Shown: positions 8,272-17,019, counted from the first letter of the stretch. The stretch: 32,025 nt of DNA from an uncultured Methanobrevibacter sp. (GCA_902771225.1 CACXWH010000017.1:1-32025), one strand, 5' to 3'. A program made the numbers and translations. The notes: generated from the sequence alone by a model not told the origin.

Positions 8272-9204
8272 ATGAAAAGATATGGAATAGTAGATATCGG
8301 ATCAAACACAATAAGATTTAAGATTTATGATTATATGAATGGAAAAGTTAAACATTCAGTTTCAAATAAAAAAACTGCAGGTCTTATAGCCTTTAAAAAG
8401 GATGGAAAATTGAATAAAGATGGTATTAATGTATTGGTTTCCACTCTTAAAAAGTTTAATAAACATATGGAAGAATTAGGTGTTGATGAAGCATATTACT
8501 TTGCTACTGCCAGTTTAAGAAATATTGATAATACTGAGGAAGTATTGGATACAGTTAAAAAGACATTAAACATTAATATACATGTATTGTCCTCCGATGA
8601 TGAAGCTACTCTAAGTTTTGAAATTATTAAAGAAAAAGATTTATATGGCAATGATGGTATCCTTATTGATGTTGGTGGAGGTAGTTCTGAAATAAATGTA
8701 TTTAAAAATAAAACACCTATAGATGAGGTTAGTCTTCCTATAGGTTCATTACTGCTGTATCAGGAATATGTGTCCACTATGTTTCCGGATGAAAATGAAA
8801 AAAAACATATTAAAAAGAGAGTTCTTAAAGAAATAAAAAATTCAGGTATTTCAAAACATAATAGGGAGATAATGACTGGTGTAGGAGGTTCAGTCCGTTC
8901 AATAAAAAGATTGTTAAAATATCTAAACATGATAGAACCGGGTACAAAATTAATACCAATTTCTTTATTGGATGATCTTTTAAATGAATTAAGTCATAAT
9001 ACTAAAGAAGATTACAATAAAGTATTACAAATAAAAGCTGAACGTATACACACATTGATTCCGGGATTAATCACTGTTAAAACTATTGCAGAATATTTCG
9101 ATGTTAAATATTTGCATGTAACTAACTACTCCATAAGAGAAGGCGTATTGAATGCAATTATAAATGGTGAATTTGAATCACCTGGAGATATTATTTTTAA
9201 GTAA
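8272..9204 (+). CDS. ppx: Exopolyphosphatase (Ppx/GppA family)
   Basis: Ppx/GppA enzymes belong to the ASKHA fold and cut terminal phosphate from polyphosphate (Ppx) or hydrolyse pppGpp (GppA). The N-terminal phosphate-binding loop is VDIGSNTIRFKIY (residues 7-19). FATASLRN (77-84) and the acidic SDDEATLSFE (108-117), which holds the likely catalytic Glu111, follow. The second phosphate loop is IDVGGGSSE (132-140). The 310-residue length fits the short form that lacks the C-terminal HD-like domain of E. coli Ppx. Because ppk lies 51 bases downstream in the same direction, exopolyphosphatase is far more likely than GppA. GGCGATA just before ATG 8272 serves as ribosome site. Small ACTCC/GGAGT complementary segments lie between the two genes. 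Confidence 0.88.
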   Translation: MKRYGIVDIGSNTIRFKIYDYMNGKVKHSVSNKKTAGLIAFKKDGKLNKDGINVLVSTLKKFNKHMEELGVDEAYYFATASLRNIDNTEEVLDTVKKTLNINIHVLSSDDEATLSFEIIKEKDLYGNDGILIDVGGGSSEINVFKNKTPIDEVSLPIGSLLLYQEYVSTMFPDENEKKHIKKRVLKEIKNSGISKHNREIMTGVGGSVRSIKRLLKYLNMIEPGTKLIPISLLDDLLNELSHNTKEDYNKVLQIKAERIHTLIPGLITVKTIAEYFDVKYLHVTNYSIREGVLNAIINGEFESPGDIIFK

Positions 9205-9255
9205 ATTCCTACTCCATAATGGGAGTGCATTAAATAAATCATGGAAGTGTTAATA

Positions 9256-11709
9256 ATGAAAAAGAGGGATTATTCATATACTCAAAATAGAGAATTGTCT
9301 TGGTTAAAATTTGATGAAAGGGTTCTTAGTGAAGCTGAAGATGAAAATGTCCCGTTAATTGAAAAATTACGGTTCATATCTATTTTTACAAGTAATCTCG
9401 ATGAATTTTATATGGTTCGATGCGGCAGTTTATACGATTTAACATTGGTTAATAAGAAGAAAAAGGATAATAAAACTGGTTTAACACCTAGACAACAATT
9501 AAATGCAATATTTGAAGCTACACGGCCTCTGTATGAGAAAAGAGATGAAATTTATAATAAAATCACTCAAAAATTATCTAAATACAATATTGCAAGATAT
9601 AAATTTGATGAATTGAATATGGTGAGAAAACAGTACATCTCCAAATACTTCTATGATGAGGTAATGCCATTATTATCTGCACAGATTATTGATCAGCATC
9701 AGCCCTTCCCTCATTTAATAAATAAAAGTTTATATATTTATTCCATGCTTGAAATTCCCGAAGATAATGATGATGGTGAAAATTCTAAAATGAATCTTTT
9801 TATGGGATTAATACCTGTACCGTCAACACTTCCAAGATATATCATGTTTCCGGGAACTAACGAATTCATCTTGTTGGAAGATTTAATACTGGCCTTTACC
9901 GAATCAGTATTTTCAAATTATAAAGTTATATATAAAACGATTACTTCAGTAACACGAAACAGTGATATTAACCTTCAGCAAACTCCTATTGATGAAGATG
10001 AAGATTATAGGCACTACATGAAAAAAATTCTTAAGAAAAGAAAAAGATTAGCGCCTATAAGATTAGAATTTTATGGGGATAATAATCTAAAGTATACAAA
10101 ACCTCTTAAAAAAGAATTGGGGTTACATAAAAACCAGATTTTTACTTCAAAAACACCATTGGACTTAGATTATATTGAAGATATAATTAAAGAATTGCCG
10201 GAACGAATAGTTAAGGAATTAACATTTCCAGAATTCAATTCACAGAATAATTCCCATATCAGGAAAAACAAATCACTACTTGACCAGTTGGATGAGAAAG
10301 ATATATTATTATTTTATCCTTATCAAACAATGGATCATTTCATTGACTTTTTAAAAGAAGCTGCTCGAGATCCGGAAGTTTTGTCTATAAAAATTACATT
10401 ATATCGTGTGGCAAAAAATTCGGAAGTTATTAAATATTTATTGGAAGCTTTAGATAATGGAAAAGAAGTTACAGTTCTTATTGAATTGCGTGCAAGATTT
10501 GATGAACAGAACAATATCATTAATGCAGAACTTTTGGAAGAATCAGGAGTTCATATTTTATATGGATTTGAAGATTATAAGGTTCATTCAAAAATATGTT
10601 CCGTAACTAAAAAACATGATAATCAAATAAAACATTATACTCAAATAGGTACTGGTAATTACAATGAAAAAACAGCTGGCAGATATACGGATTACTCTTA
10701 TTTCACATCCAATGAAGAAATAGGGGATGATGCTAATGAATTTTTCAATAATCTTTCATTATCCAATCTTAAAGGACATTATAATAAGTTTCTTGTTGCA
10801 CCTACCACAATAAGATCAGGAATTATTGATCTTATTGATAAAGAGATAGATAAAGCTAAAAATAATCAGCCTGCAGAAATAGTGATGAAAATGAATTCGC
10901 TTACTGACCGTAAGATTATTGATAAATTAGCCGAAGCATCACAAAATGGCGTACCTATACAAATGATTATTAGGGGCATATGTTGTATTATACCGGGTAT
11001 TCCGGGCAAAACTGAAAATATTAAAATTAAGGGAATCGTGGGAAGATATCTTGAACATTCAAGAATATACTCATTCGGTAAGGGTGAAGATAGGATATTA
11101 TATATTTCAAGTGCAGATTTAATGACACGTAATACTGCTAAAAGAGTTGAAATTGCCTGTCCGATAGAAGATCCCGAAATTAAAGATAGAATCATTGAAG
11201 ACTTGGAAATAATGCTTAAAGATGATATTAAAGGCCGTAAAATAAATGAACATGGGGATTACGAAAAAATTATACAGGAAGAACATATTAATTCCCAGGA
11301 ATTCTTCCAAGAAAGAGCTATTAAAGAAATGGAGAATTATGTATATGATGAAGCCGACATCAAATTCGGAGTAATGAAAGGTAAATCAATTCAAAATCAT
11401 ATTAATCTAAAAAATGATGATAAAACATTAGAACAACTGGAAGAAACAAAATTAAATCTGGAAAAAACACAAGATGAATTAAACAGTCTTAAAATTGAAT
11501 TCAATGAATTAAAACAGGAATTAAAAAAATCTATTGAAAGTTCTAACAAAATATCTGAAGAACTTAAAGAGATTAAAAGTTTGGCTGAAAAACAAACGGA
11601 TCAAGTTACTATTAAAGATGCTGTTCTAATTACCTCTCCGAATAATAAAAAAAATGAAGAAGGATTTTTTGGAAAAGTAAAAAATCTGTTGGGCATGTCC
11701 AATAAATAA
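9256..11709 (+). CDS. ppk: Polyphosphate kinase 1 with C-terminal coiled-coil extension
   Basis: Makes polyphosphate reversibly from ATP through a phosphohistidine. The N-terminal domain opens with NRELSWLKFDERVL and the family's FTSNLDEFYMVR. The two catalytic-core histidines are His444 (DYKVHSKI) and His601 (YLEHSRIY), 157 residues apart, the same spacing as His435 and His592 of E. coli Ppk. The IGTGNYNEKTAGRYTDY motif follows the first. ATG 9256 is preferred to ATG 9241, because GGAAGTG (9244-9250) would serve as its ribosome site; the protein is then 817 residues against about 690 for E. coli. The excess is a C-terminal tail: a charged coiled coil at about 723-780 (LEQLEETKLNLEKTQDEL and on), a linker, and a short amphipathic end (GFFGKVKNLLGM). 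The tail may serve in assembly or membrane contact; that is inference. Confidence 0.92.
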   Translation: MKKRDYSYTQNRELSWLKFDERVLSEAEDENVPLIEKLRFISIFTSNLDEFYMVRCGSLYDLTLVNKKKKDNKTGLTPRQQLNAIFEATRPLYEKRDEIYNKITQKLSKYNIARYKFDELNMVRKQYISKYFYDEVMPLLSAQIIDQHQPFPHLINKSLYIYSMLEIPEDNDDGENSKMNLFMGLIPVPSTLPRYIMFPGTNEFILLEDLILAFTESVFSNYKVIYKTITSVTRNSDINLQQTPIDEDEDYRHYMKKILKKRKRLAPIRLEFYGDNNLKYTKPLKKELGLHKNQIFTSKTPLDLDYIEDIIKELPERIVKELTFPEFNSQNNSHIRKNKSLLDQLDEKDILLFYPYQTMDHFIDFLKEAARDPEVLSIKITLYRVAKNSEVIKYLLEALDNGKEVTVLIELRARFDEQNNIINAELLEESGVHILYGFEDYKVHSKICSVTKKHDNQIKHYTQIGTGNYNEKTAGRYTDYSYFTSNEEIGDDANEFFNNLSLSNLKGHYNKFLVAPTTIRSGIIDLIDKEIDKAKNNQPAEIVMKMNSLTDRKIIDKLAEASQNGVPIQMIIRGICCIIPGIPGKTENIKIKGIVGRYLEHSRIYSFGKGEDRILYISSADLMTRNTAKRVEIACPIEDPEIKDRIIEDLEIMLKDDIKGRKINEHGDYEKIIQEEHINSQEFFQERAIKEMENYVYDEADIKFGVMKGKSIQNHINLKNDDKTLEQLEETKLNLEKTQDELNSLKIEFNELKQELKKSIESSNKISEELKEIKSLAEKQTDQVTIKDAVLITSPNNKKNEEGFFGKVKNLLGMSNK

Positions 11710-12104
11710 TGTCTTTTAATTCATTTAACGTTTAATTATATGAAAAATATTACATGAAAGTATTTTTAAATAGTATCCAAACTATTGTAAATTAAATTAC
11801 TACATTAAATATTGATAAATTATATTGCATATATACATGTATTGAAGAAGATATTAAATAAATTTCATTTAATGAATTTGAATTGCATTATGTGCACAAC
11901 TTTGTGAAAAATTTGGATAATTTATCCCTTGAAGTTCCGCCGTGTAAACGAGTGGGTTCAATTCACCTTGCTTTGGAGTATCCTCAAGGCCGGATTGATT
12001 ATATTCATTAAAACTAGCATTTTGAAGATATAATTTTTCCTAAATTTATTTATATCATTAATCTACATAAGATTCTATATAAAATTTGTATATTGGTGTT
12101 TATC
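11710..12104. other. Intergenic region containing a GC-rich island
   Basis: Most of this stretch is very AT-rich, but 11937-11994 has 31 G/C in 58 bases. CCTTGA (11927-11932) can pair with TCAAGG (11984-11989), and GTGGG (11952-11956) can pair with TTCAC using G-T pairs, so a structured RNA is possible. On the minus strand a start-less open frame of 56 codons spans the island (stop 11869-11871; includes GLEDTPKQGELNPLVYTAEL). Its style recalls tails of IS200/IS605 TnpB proteins, so a decayed insertion is the other reading. Neither is proven. The 3' part holds TTTATATCA, a likely TATA box for the gene at 12105. Confidence 0.4.
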
Positions 12105-13703
12105 ATGTCAATGGACCAAATAATTTTAGGAAATATATTCACTTTAGATAGAAAAGTAGAAGCAATATGTGTAAAAGATGGGATAATCAAATATGTTGGT
12201 TCAAAAAGGGTTGCTCATAAGTTAATTGATGAAAATACTGAAATTTTGGACTTTGGTGATAATTTCATTTATCCGGGATTTATGGAAGGTCATGCTCATG
12301 GACTGCCTGCCGGAAATATAATGGGTTTTTCAATTGATTTAATGGATGGAAAAACACTTGAAGATTATGTTGAAATAACAAGGAAGTATGTTGAGGAGCA
12401 TCCTGGTAGAAAATTTTACGTAGGTAACAATTGGCTATTTGATAATCAAAAACCTACAGCATCAATGCTTGATGAAATTTCAAGAGATATTCCAATTGCA
12501 TTAACCACACAGGACGGTCATTCCATATGGTTAAACACAGCCGCTATGGAACATTTCGGCATTGATGAAAAACTCCTTGAAACATACAGTACCAATGAGG
12601 TGCATGTTGATGAGGAGGGTAAACTTACAGGATACCTGTCAGAGGAACCGGCAATTGCTATAAATTCTAAAATAGTCAAGAGTGATGAAGAATTACGCGA
12701 ATCTCTTTTAATTTGGCAAGAATATGCTTTCAGTCAGGGAATTACAGCAGCCTTCGATGCTCATGTGGCCTATTTTGGATATCCGTCAATTAAAGCTTAT
12801 GCTGATTTATCCAAAGCCGGAAAACTAAAACTCAGAAGCTATGCGGTTCGTACAGTTAAGGATACTGATGATGTTTTAAAACTCGCCGAATTAGCCAGCG
12901 AATTCAATAATGAATACTTTAAAATTACCGGTATTAAAATATTTATTGATGGGGTTGTGGAGGCACATACTGCCTGGCTTTTGGATGAATATTGTGACCA
13001 GCCAGGATATTTTGGAGTTAAATCATTTGATGATTATGATAAATTGGTGGAATTTACAAAACTTGCTAATGAACATAATATGAATGTTCACTGCCATACT
13101 GTAGGTGATGGTGCAGTTAAATTTGCTTTGGATGCTTTAAGTGAAGCTCAAATCGCAACAGGCAATATGGATCAGAGAAATGCTTTTGCACATCTTCAAA
13201 TTGTAACTCCGGAAGATATTAAAAGAATGGCAGAATATAATATTATACCTGTTGTTCCACCGTTATGGACTCCAAAGGAAGAATCCCAATATAAGTTGGA
13301 ATTGGCATATTTGGGGTCTGATAGGGCTGAAAATTGTTATCCGATAAAATCTTTCATTGATGAAGGTGCAAAAATTACATTCCACAGTGATTATCCGGTA
13401 TCCAGTATTTTAAGTATTCCTCAGTCAATATATGCTGCTGTTAAAAGAAAACACACTTTTTCACCATGCGAATCTAGAAACTTAAAGGAATCCATTGGTG
13501 TTATGGATGCCCTAAAGGCTATGACAATTAATACTGCATATCAATTTGGCCAGGAAGACCGCCTCGGATCACTGGAGATTGGAAAAGTTGCAAATATGGT
13601 TGTTTATGATACAGACTTTTTAAATGATGATATTGAAAAAATACCTGATGCAAAATTAATTTCCACGATAGTTGACGGTGAAGTTGTTTACAAAAATATT
13701 TAA
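12105..13703 (+). CDS. YtcJ-type amidohydrolase (amidohydrolase_3 family)
   Basis: A metal-dependent hydrolase of the TIM-barrel amidohydrolase superfamily; members act on C-N bonds of formamides, amides or cyclic ureas, and the substrate cannot be told here. The 532-residue protein has the N-terminal small beta domain, then the metal motif GHAHG (His63, His65), the strand KIFIDGVVEAHTAW near the middle, HCHTVGDGA (His329, His331), FAHLQIV, and HSDYPVS with Asp429, the usual last metal ligand. The C-terminus (GSLEIGKVANMVVYD) is the family's typical closing beta segment. ATG 12105 is preferred over the upstream TTG because GGTG (12095-12098) stands at ribosome-site distance from it. It is likely paired in function with the paralogue 215 bases downstream. 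No signal peptide, so cytoplasmic. Confidence 0.85.
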   Translation: MSMDQIILGNIFTLDRKVEAICVKDGIIKYVGSKRVAHKLIDENTEILDFGDNFIYPGFMEGHAHGLPAGNIMGFSIDLMDGKTLEDYVEITRKYVEEHPGRKFYVGNNWLFDNQKPTASMLDEISRDIPIALTTQDGHSIWLNTAAMEHFGIDEKLLETYSTNEVHVDEEGKLTGYLSEEPAIAINSKIVKSDEELRESLLIWQEYAFSQGITAAFDAHVAYFGYPSIKAYADLSKAGKLKLRSYAVRTVKDTDDVLKLAELASEFNNEYFKITGIKIFIDGVVEAHTAWLLDEYCDQPGYFGVKSFDDYDKLVEFTKLANEHNMNVHCHTVGDGAVKFALDALSEAQIATGNMDQRNAFAHLQIVTPEDIKRMAEYNIIPVVPPLWTPKEESQYKLELAYLGSDRAENCYPIKSFIDEGAKITFHSDYPVSSILSIPQSIYAAVKRKHTFSPCESRNLKESIGVMDALKAMTINTAYQFGQEDRLGSLEIGKVANMVVYDTDFLNDDIEKIPDAKLISTIVDGEVVYKNI

Positions 13704-13733
13704 AAAAGGTGGGTGCTGATTAAATTGACTGAG

Positions 13734-13772
13734 AGGGTTAATCACTGATTTACCCTTTAATCATTCTTTTTT
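13734..13772 (+). terminator. Stem-loop terminator between the two amidohydrolases
   Basis: AGGGT (13734-13738) pairs with ACCCT (13752-13756), followed by a T run near 13766-13772. The short stem and its position after the stop suggest the two paralogues are separate transcription units. Confidence 0.45.
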
Positions 13773-13918
13773 AATAATTTAATTGGAACTATCTTATTAT
13801 TTTTTAAAAGGAAATTGATAGATTGATTTAAGTAGTATGAAAATTAAAGCACGTATTATGTGTAATTTTTTTTTTAAACTGAATAGAGGATTGATAAATT
13901 AATTAAATGGTGGAAAAA

Positions 13919-15589
13919 ATGAAAGTAGACCAAATTATAAAGAATGCAAAGATTTTTACTTCTGATGAAAATAATCTTCATGCAACTGCACTTGCCGTCA
14001 AGGACGGTAAATTTGTTTATGTTGGAGATGATGAAGGATTAAATGATTTTGAAGGCGAAGTAAGAGACCTTGGAGGTAAATTCATCATGCCATGTATCAT
14101 TGACAGTCATGTTCATGTACCGCTGAGTGTTGTCTATGATTATATGCCCATAGATTCCATTATTGAATGCACCAACAAAAAGGAATGCACTGATTTCATA
14201 GCAGAAGTTATTAAGAATAATCCTGGAAAAAAGCGATACATGATAATGTTGGAGATTGAAAAGCTGAATGGAGAAATTATAACAAAAGAAGATTTGGATT
14301 CAGTTTGTCCGGATGCTGAACTTGTAATCCTCGAAAAAGAAGGGCACAGTATATGGGTGAACTCCAAAGTTCTTGATTTGCATGGAATTACTGATGACAC
14401 GCCAGATATCGTACCTGAATTAAGTTTTTATGTGCGTGATGATGACGGACATGTTACCGGAAACATGTATGAAGGCGCAGAAATGGCCATCATCCTGGAG
14501 CATGGAATGGACCTTAGTGATAAACAGATTGAATCTTCTCTTCAACGTTGGATTGATTTTTCAATAGACTATGGTGTGAGTGCCGTATTTGAGGCAGGTA
14601 CCCCTAAAGCGGATGACTTCCATAAAAGATGCTATAAATATTTGTATGAGATGGACAAACAGGGACGTTTGCCGATTTATATTGACGGCAGTTTTGCAAT
14701 CATGGATCCTAGGGACTTACAGACTGCAATTGAATATGTGAAACTTTTCAAAAAAGAATATGGCAGTGAACACATGAACACTCATACATTGAAGATTTTC
14801 ATGGATGGTACTCTAGCTATTCACACTGCTGCAATGGTTACACCTTATGCAGATACAAATACTATGGGATCTACTCTTTTAAACAAAGAACAGATTGCAG
14901 ATATCCTCATTCAGCTCAATGAAGAGGGTTTGGATTTACACTTACATACTGTTTCAGAAAATGCATCCCGTGTATTGCTGGATGGTGTGGAGCTTGCAAG
15001 AGACAAGCTTGGAGATGACTTTAATGTGAAAGTTACCTGCGCCCATTTGGAAATTCAGGATGATGCCGATTTAGAACGCTTTGAAAAGTTAGGTGTTATT
15101 GCGAATTATACTCCATGGTGGCATAGTGGAACCGCCGGAGGTTCATCTTTAAACAGTGTCATTTCTCTGCTTGGTGAAGAGCGTGGAAGGAAAATGTATC
15201 GATGTAAAACTCTCTGGGACAGCGGTGCACTTGTATCCTGGTCAAGCGACAATATTGTATTCGATGATTTTGAAAGTTGGAATCCCTATCTCGGTATGGA
15301 AGTGGGTATGACCCGTTGGATTAATGAAAAAACAAAGTCTGATTCTGAAAATTGGAGTGAAGATGATTTCCCTCCGGCATCAGAGAAAATGAGCATTGAA
15401 GAAATGATACTGGGATATACTGTAAACGGTGCAAAGCAACTTGGAATTGAATCTGAAAAAGGTTCTATTGAGGTAGACAAGGATGCTGACTATCTTGTAT
15501 TCGAAAATAATCTTTTAACAGCTGAACCCCAAGGATTTAGTTTCAACAAGCCTGAAGAAGTATATTTCTCTGGTAAAAAAATGAAATAG
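13919..15589 (+). CDS. YtcJ-type amidohydrolase, paralogue of upstream gene
   Basis: The second amidohydrolase_3 member, 556 residues, clearly related to its neighbour along its whole length (VDQIIKNAKIF against MDQIILGNIF at the start). Metal motif residues are His64 and His66 (DSHVHV), the mid strand KIFMDGTLAIHTAAM, His341 and His343 (HLHTVSENA), CAHLEIQ, and Asp444 in WSSDN where the first paralogue has HSDY. The C-terminal half carries a longer segment around 425-500 (PWWHSGTAGGSS and an acidic stretch), suggesting a different substrate. ATG 13919 is chosen because GGTGG (13909-13913) is its natural ribosome site; the ATG at 13907 would leave no site. Tandem duplication with divergence is the likely origin. 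A strong bidirectional terminator follows. Confidence 0.85.
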   Translation: MKVDQIIKNAKIFTSDENNLHATALAVKDGKFVYVGDDEGLNDFEGEVRDLGGKFIMPCIIDSHVHVPLSVVYDYMPIDSIIECTNKKECTDFIAEVIKNNPGKKRYMIMLEIEKLNGEIITKEDLDSVCPDAELVILEKEGHSIWVNSKVLDLHGITDDTPDIVPELSFYVRDDDGHVTGNMYEGAEMAIILEHGMDLSDKQIESSLQRWIDFSIDYGVSAVFEAGTPKADDFHKRCYKYLYEMDKQGRLPIYIDGSFAIMDPRDLQTAIEYVKLFKKEYGSEHMNTHTLKIFMDGTLAIHTAAMVTPYADTNTMGSTLLNKEQIADILIQLNEEGLDLHLHTVSENASRVLLDGVELARDKLGDDFNVKVTCAHLEIQDDADLERFEKLGVIANYTPWWHSGTAGGSSLNSVISLLGEERGRKMYRCKTLWDSGALVSWSSDNIVFDDFESWNPYLGMEVGMTRWINEKTKSDSENWSEDDFPPASEKMSIEEMILGYTVNGAKQLGIESEKGSIEVDKDADYLVFENNLLTAEPQGFSFNKPEEVYFSGKKMK

Positions 15590-15610
15590 ATTTAATCATT
15601 TAAAAAATTG

Positions 15611-15635
15611 TTGGTTTTTTAAACCAATGTTTTTT
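15611..15635. terminator. Bidirectional stem-loop terminator
   Basis: TTGGTTT (15611-15617) and AAACCAA (15621-15627) form a perfect 7-bp stem with a 3-base loop, T-rich on the plus side (15630-15635) and A-rich before it. It separates the convergent amidohydrolase and GNAT genes. Confidence 0.7.
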
Positions 15636-15688
15636 AATATTTTTTTAAAATTAAATGTGTAATAAATAGAGATAGTAATTAGGAATAT

Positions 15689-16228
15689 TCAGGAAATTTT
15701 GAACTCCATATTATACATACCTCTTTTTAAAAATGATTTTTTATTATAAACTTTAAAGCCTAATCTTTCATATAATGCCTTTGCTTTTGGATTTCTGAAA
15801 TCTGCATCTAAAATAACTCTTTTATAGCCATTTTTTCGAGCATAATCAATAACATCTTCAATGACTTTTGTTCCATAACCCTTTGACCTTTGATTTTCAT
15901 CAATAGCTATTTCTGCAATGTAAACATCATCTTTTTTAATATCACAAATAACAAAATAATCCAATATTTCATGAATTAACAGTTTAAGTGATTGAAAATG
16001 AAATTTAGGTTCATTATCCTGAGTATATGCAACTAATATCCCAATAATATGTTCATTATCATAAATAACCTTAGTGTATTCGTCTTTTTTTAGGGTTTTT
16101 TCAAGTGTTTCAATGGCTTTTTCTTTTGAACCAAAAAGCTTATCATAAGTTCTGAAATCCACGTTATATCTTAATGTTGCAATTTTATTTGCATCATGAA
16201 CTTTGGGGTTGAAATTCATATATTTCAT
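15689..16228 (-). CDS. GNAT family N-acetyltransferase
   Basis: GNAT enzymes move an acetyl group from acetyl-CoA to an amine. The 179-residue protein has the core fold in order: a variable N-terminal region, beta strand IAEIAIDENQ (about 104-113), the acetyl-CoA pyrophosphate loop QRSKGYG (113-119) in the consensus Q/RxxGxG/A form, helix VIEDVIDYARKNGY, and the closing segment NPKAKALYERLGFKVYNK (about 146-163). The substrate cannot be told; this form is common in both small-molecule and RimI-like acetyltransferases. ATG 16228 is chosen because AGGAGAT lies immediately before it; the longer open frame begins too far upstream. A TATATA element and an inverted repeat sit about 40 bases upstream. 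It is convergent with the amidohydrolase and divergent from the Ig-domain gene. Confidence 0.8.
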   Translation of the reverse strand: MKYMNFNPKVHDANKIATLRYNVDFRTYDKLFGSKEKAIETLEKTLKKDEYTKVIYDNEHIIGILVAYTQDNEPKFHFQSLKLLIHEILDYFVICDIKKDDVYIAEIAIDENQRSKGYGTKVIEDVIDYARKNGYKRVILDADFRNPKAKALYERLGFKVYNKKSFLKRGMYNMEFKIS

Positions 16229-16261
16229 ATAATCTCCTTTTAAATCAGTGCAAAAATATTT

Positions 16262-16273
16262 GTTCAAATGAAC
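16262..16273. promoter_or_regulatory. Inverted repeat by the GNAT gene promoter
   Basis: GTTCA-AA-TGAAC lies between the minus-strand TATATA element (about 16274-16281) and the GNAT start codon, where a repressor would block initiation. No regulator gene is adjacent, so an operator role is only suggested. Confidence 0.3.
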
Positions 16274-16445
16274 TATATATCTAAACAAAGTTAAAAACTT
16301 AATCTTTCAAATATTGAAAATTTTGTTTGAATGGATTGTTTTCAAGGATTATTTTGTTTTGAATGTTAAATGGTATTTTTTTAAATGTAATGTTTCTGGT
16401 AACAGCAGTATAATATAAAAATTATTATTTGTGGGGGTTTTGCAT

Positions 16446-16745
16446 TTGAAAACTAAAAAATTCAAACCCCTAAACAACATTGAGGTCTTGCCGATATTAA
16501 CTGCTGAAGATCTCTCAATGAAATACATGGACGGTTCACAGTTCAAAGCACAACTGGTTGACGGTAAAGGAAAACCTTACCCAAAACAGGATGTTAGATT
16601 CAACATCAACGGAATATTCTACAACAGGGCAACTGACAGTGATGGTGTGGCAAAATTAAACATCAGATTACTTTCAGGCCAATACATTATAACATCAACT
16701 TATAATGGCTGCAACATTGCAAACAAAGTTACAATTAAAAGTTGA
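16446..16745 (+). CDS. Lone adhesin-type Ig-like domain protein, possible adhesin remnant
   Basis: The 99-residue frame holds one bacterial-type Ig-like repeat of the kind that fills the giant adhesin-like proteins of Methanobrevibacter. The pattern is LTAEDLSMKYMDGSQFKAQL, DGKGKPYPKQDVRFNINGI, then TDSDGVAKLNIRLLSGQYII and a closing strand. There is no signal peptide and no anchor. The N-terminus (NNIEVLPI) looks like the end of a preceding repeat, so this may be the 3' end of a larger adhesin that has been lost. The start is uncertain: GTGGGGGT (16431-16438) could be a ribosome site for TTG 16446, or GTG 16431 could itself be the start. A perfect terminator begins at 16741 and overlaps its last codons. 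The frame is intact, so a small expressed protein is also possible. Confidence 0.6.
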   Translation: MKTKKFKPLNNIEVLPILTAEDLSMKYMDGSQFKAQLVDGKGKPYPKQDVRFNINGIFYNRATDSDGVAKLNIRLLSGQYIITSTYNGCNIANKVTIKS

Positions 16746-16767
16746 GAGTAATTTCTCAACTCTTTTT
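16741..16767. terminator. Perfect stem-loop terminator, probably bidirectional
   Basis: GTTGAGA (16741-16747) and TCTCAAC (16754-16760) pair perfectly around a 6-base loop. A T run follows on the plus strand, and TTTTAATT follows on the minus strand, so it fits convergent genes. Confidence 0.75.
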
Positions 16768-17019
16768 TACTTTTTTTGAGCATAATATTTAGCTTCATAA
16801 GTTCTGTTCTTACCTGCAGGCTGAAAATTATTTTTTTTTTATAAAATCTTGATTTTTGCCTAGATATGAGTCCAAAACATCATTTTTATTACTATTAAAT
16901 TGATTCATGGATTTTATAGATACTGTTCTTAAATTATGCTGAATTATATTATCATAACGTTTTTTAAAGAAGAAATATAAAATTGTTAAATAAGTGTTTA
17001 ATGAATATTTGGTATTCAT
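16767..17019 (-). pseudogene. Remnant of an unknown gene, frameshifted in an A10 run
   Basis: Not recognised. From ATG 17019 the minus strand stays open for 63 codons and ends at TAA just after a run of 10 A. Across that run, another frame continues FQPAGKNRTYEAKYYAQKK and ends at TAA 16767-16769, right beside the bidirectional terminator. The codons of that tail and the terminator's position suggest a real or former gene with one homopolymer indel. The N-terminal part has no ribosome site and an odd composition (rich in Asn, Lys, Phe, Ile), so the true start may be lost. Sequencing error in the A run is possible. Confidence 0.4.

Noticed and set aside
11951-11968. T-arm-like sequence GGGTTCAATTC suggesting a tRNA
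   Set aside because: The flanking bases do not form the 5-bp arm, and no acceptor, D or anticodon arms can be drawn.
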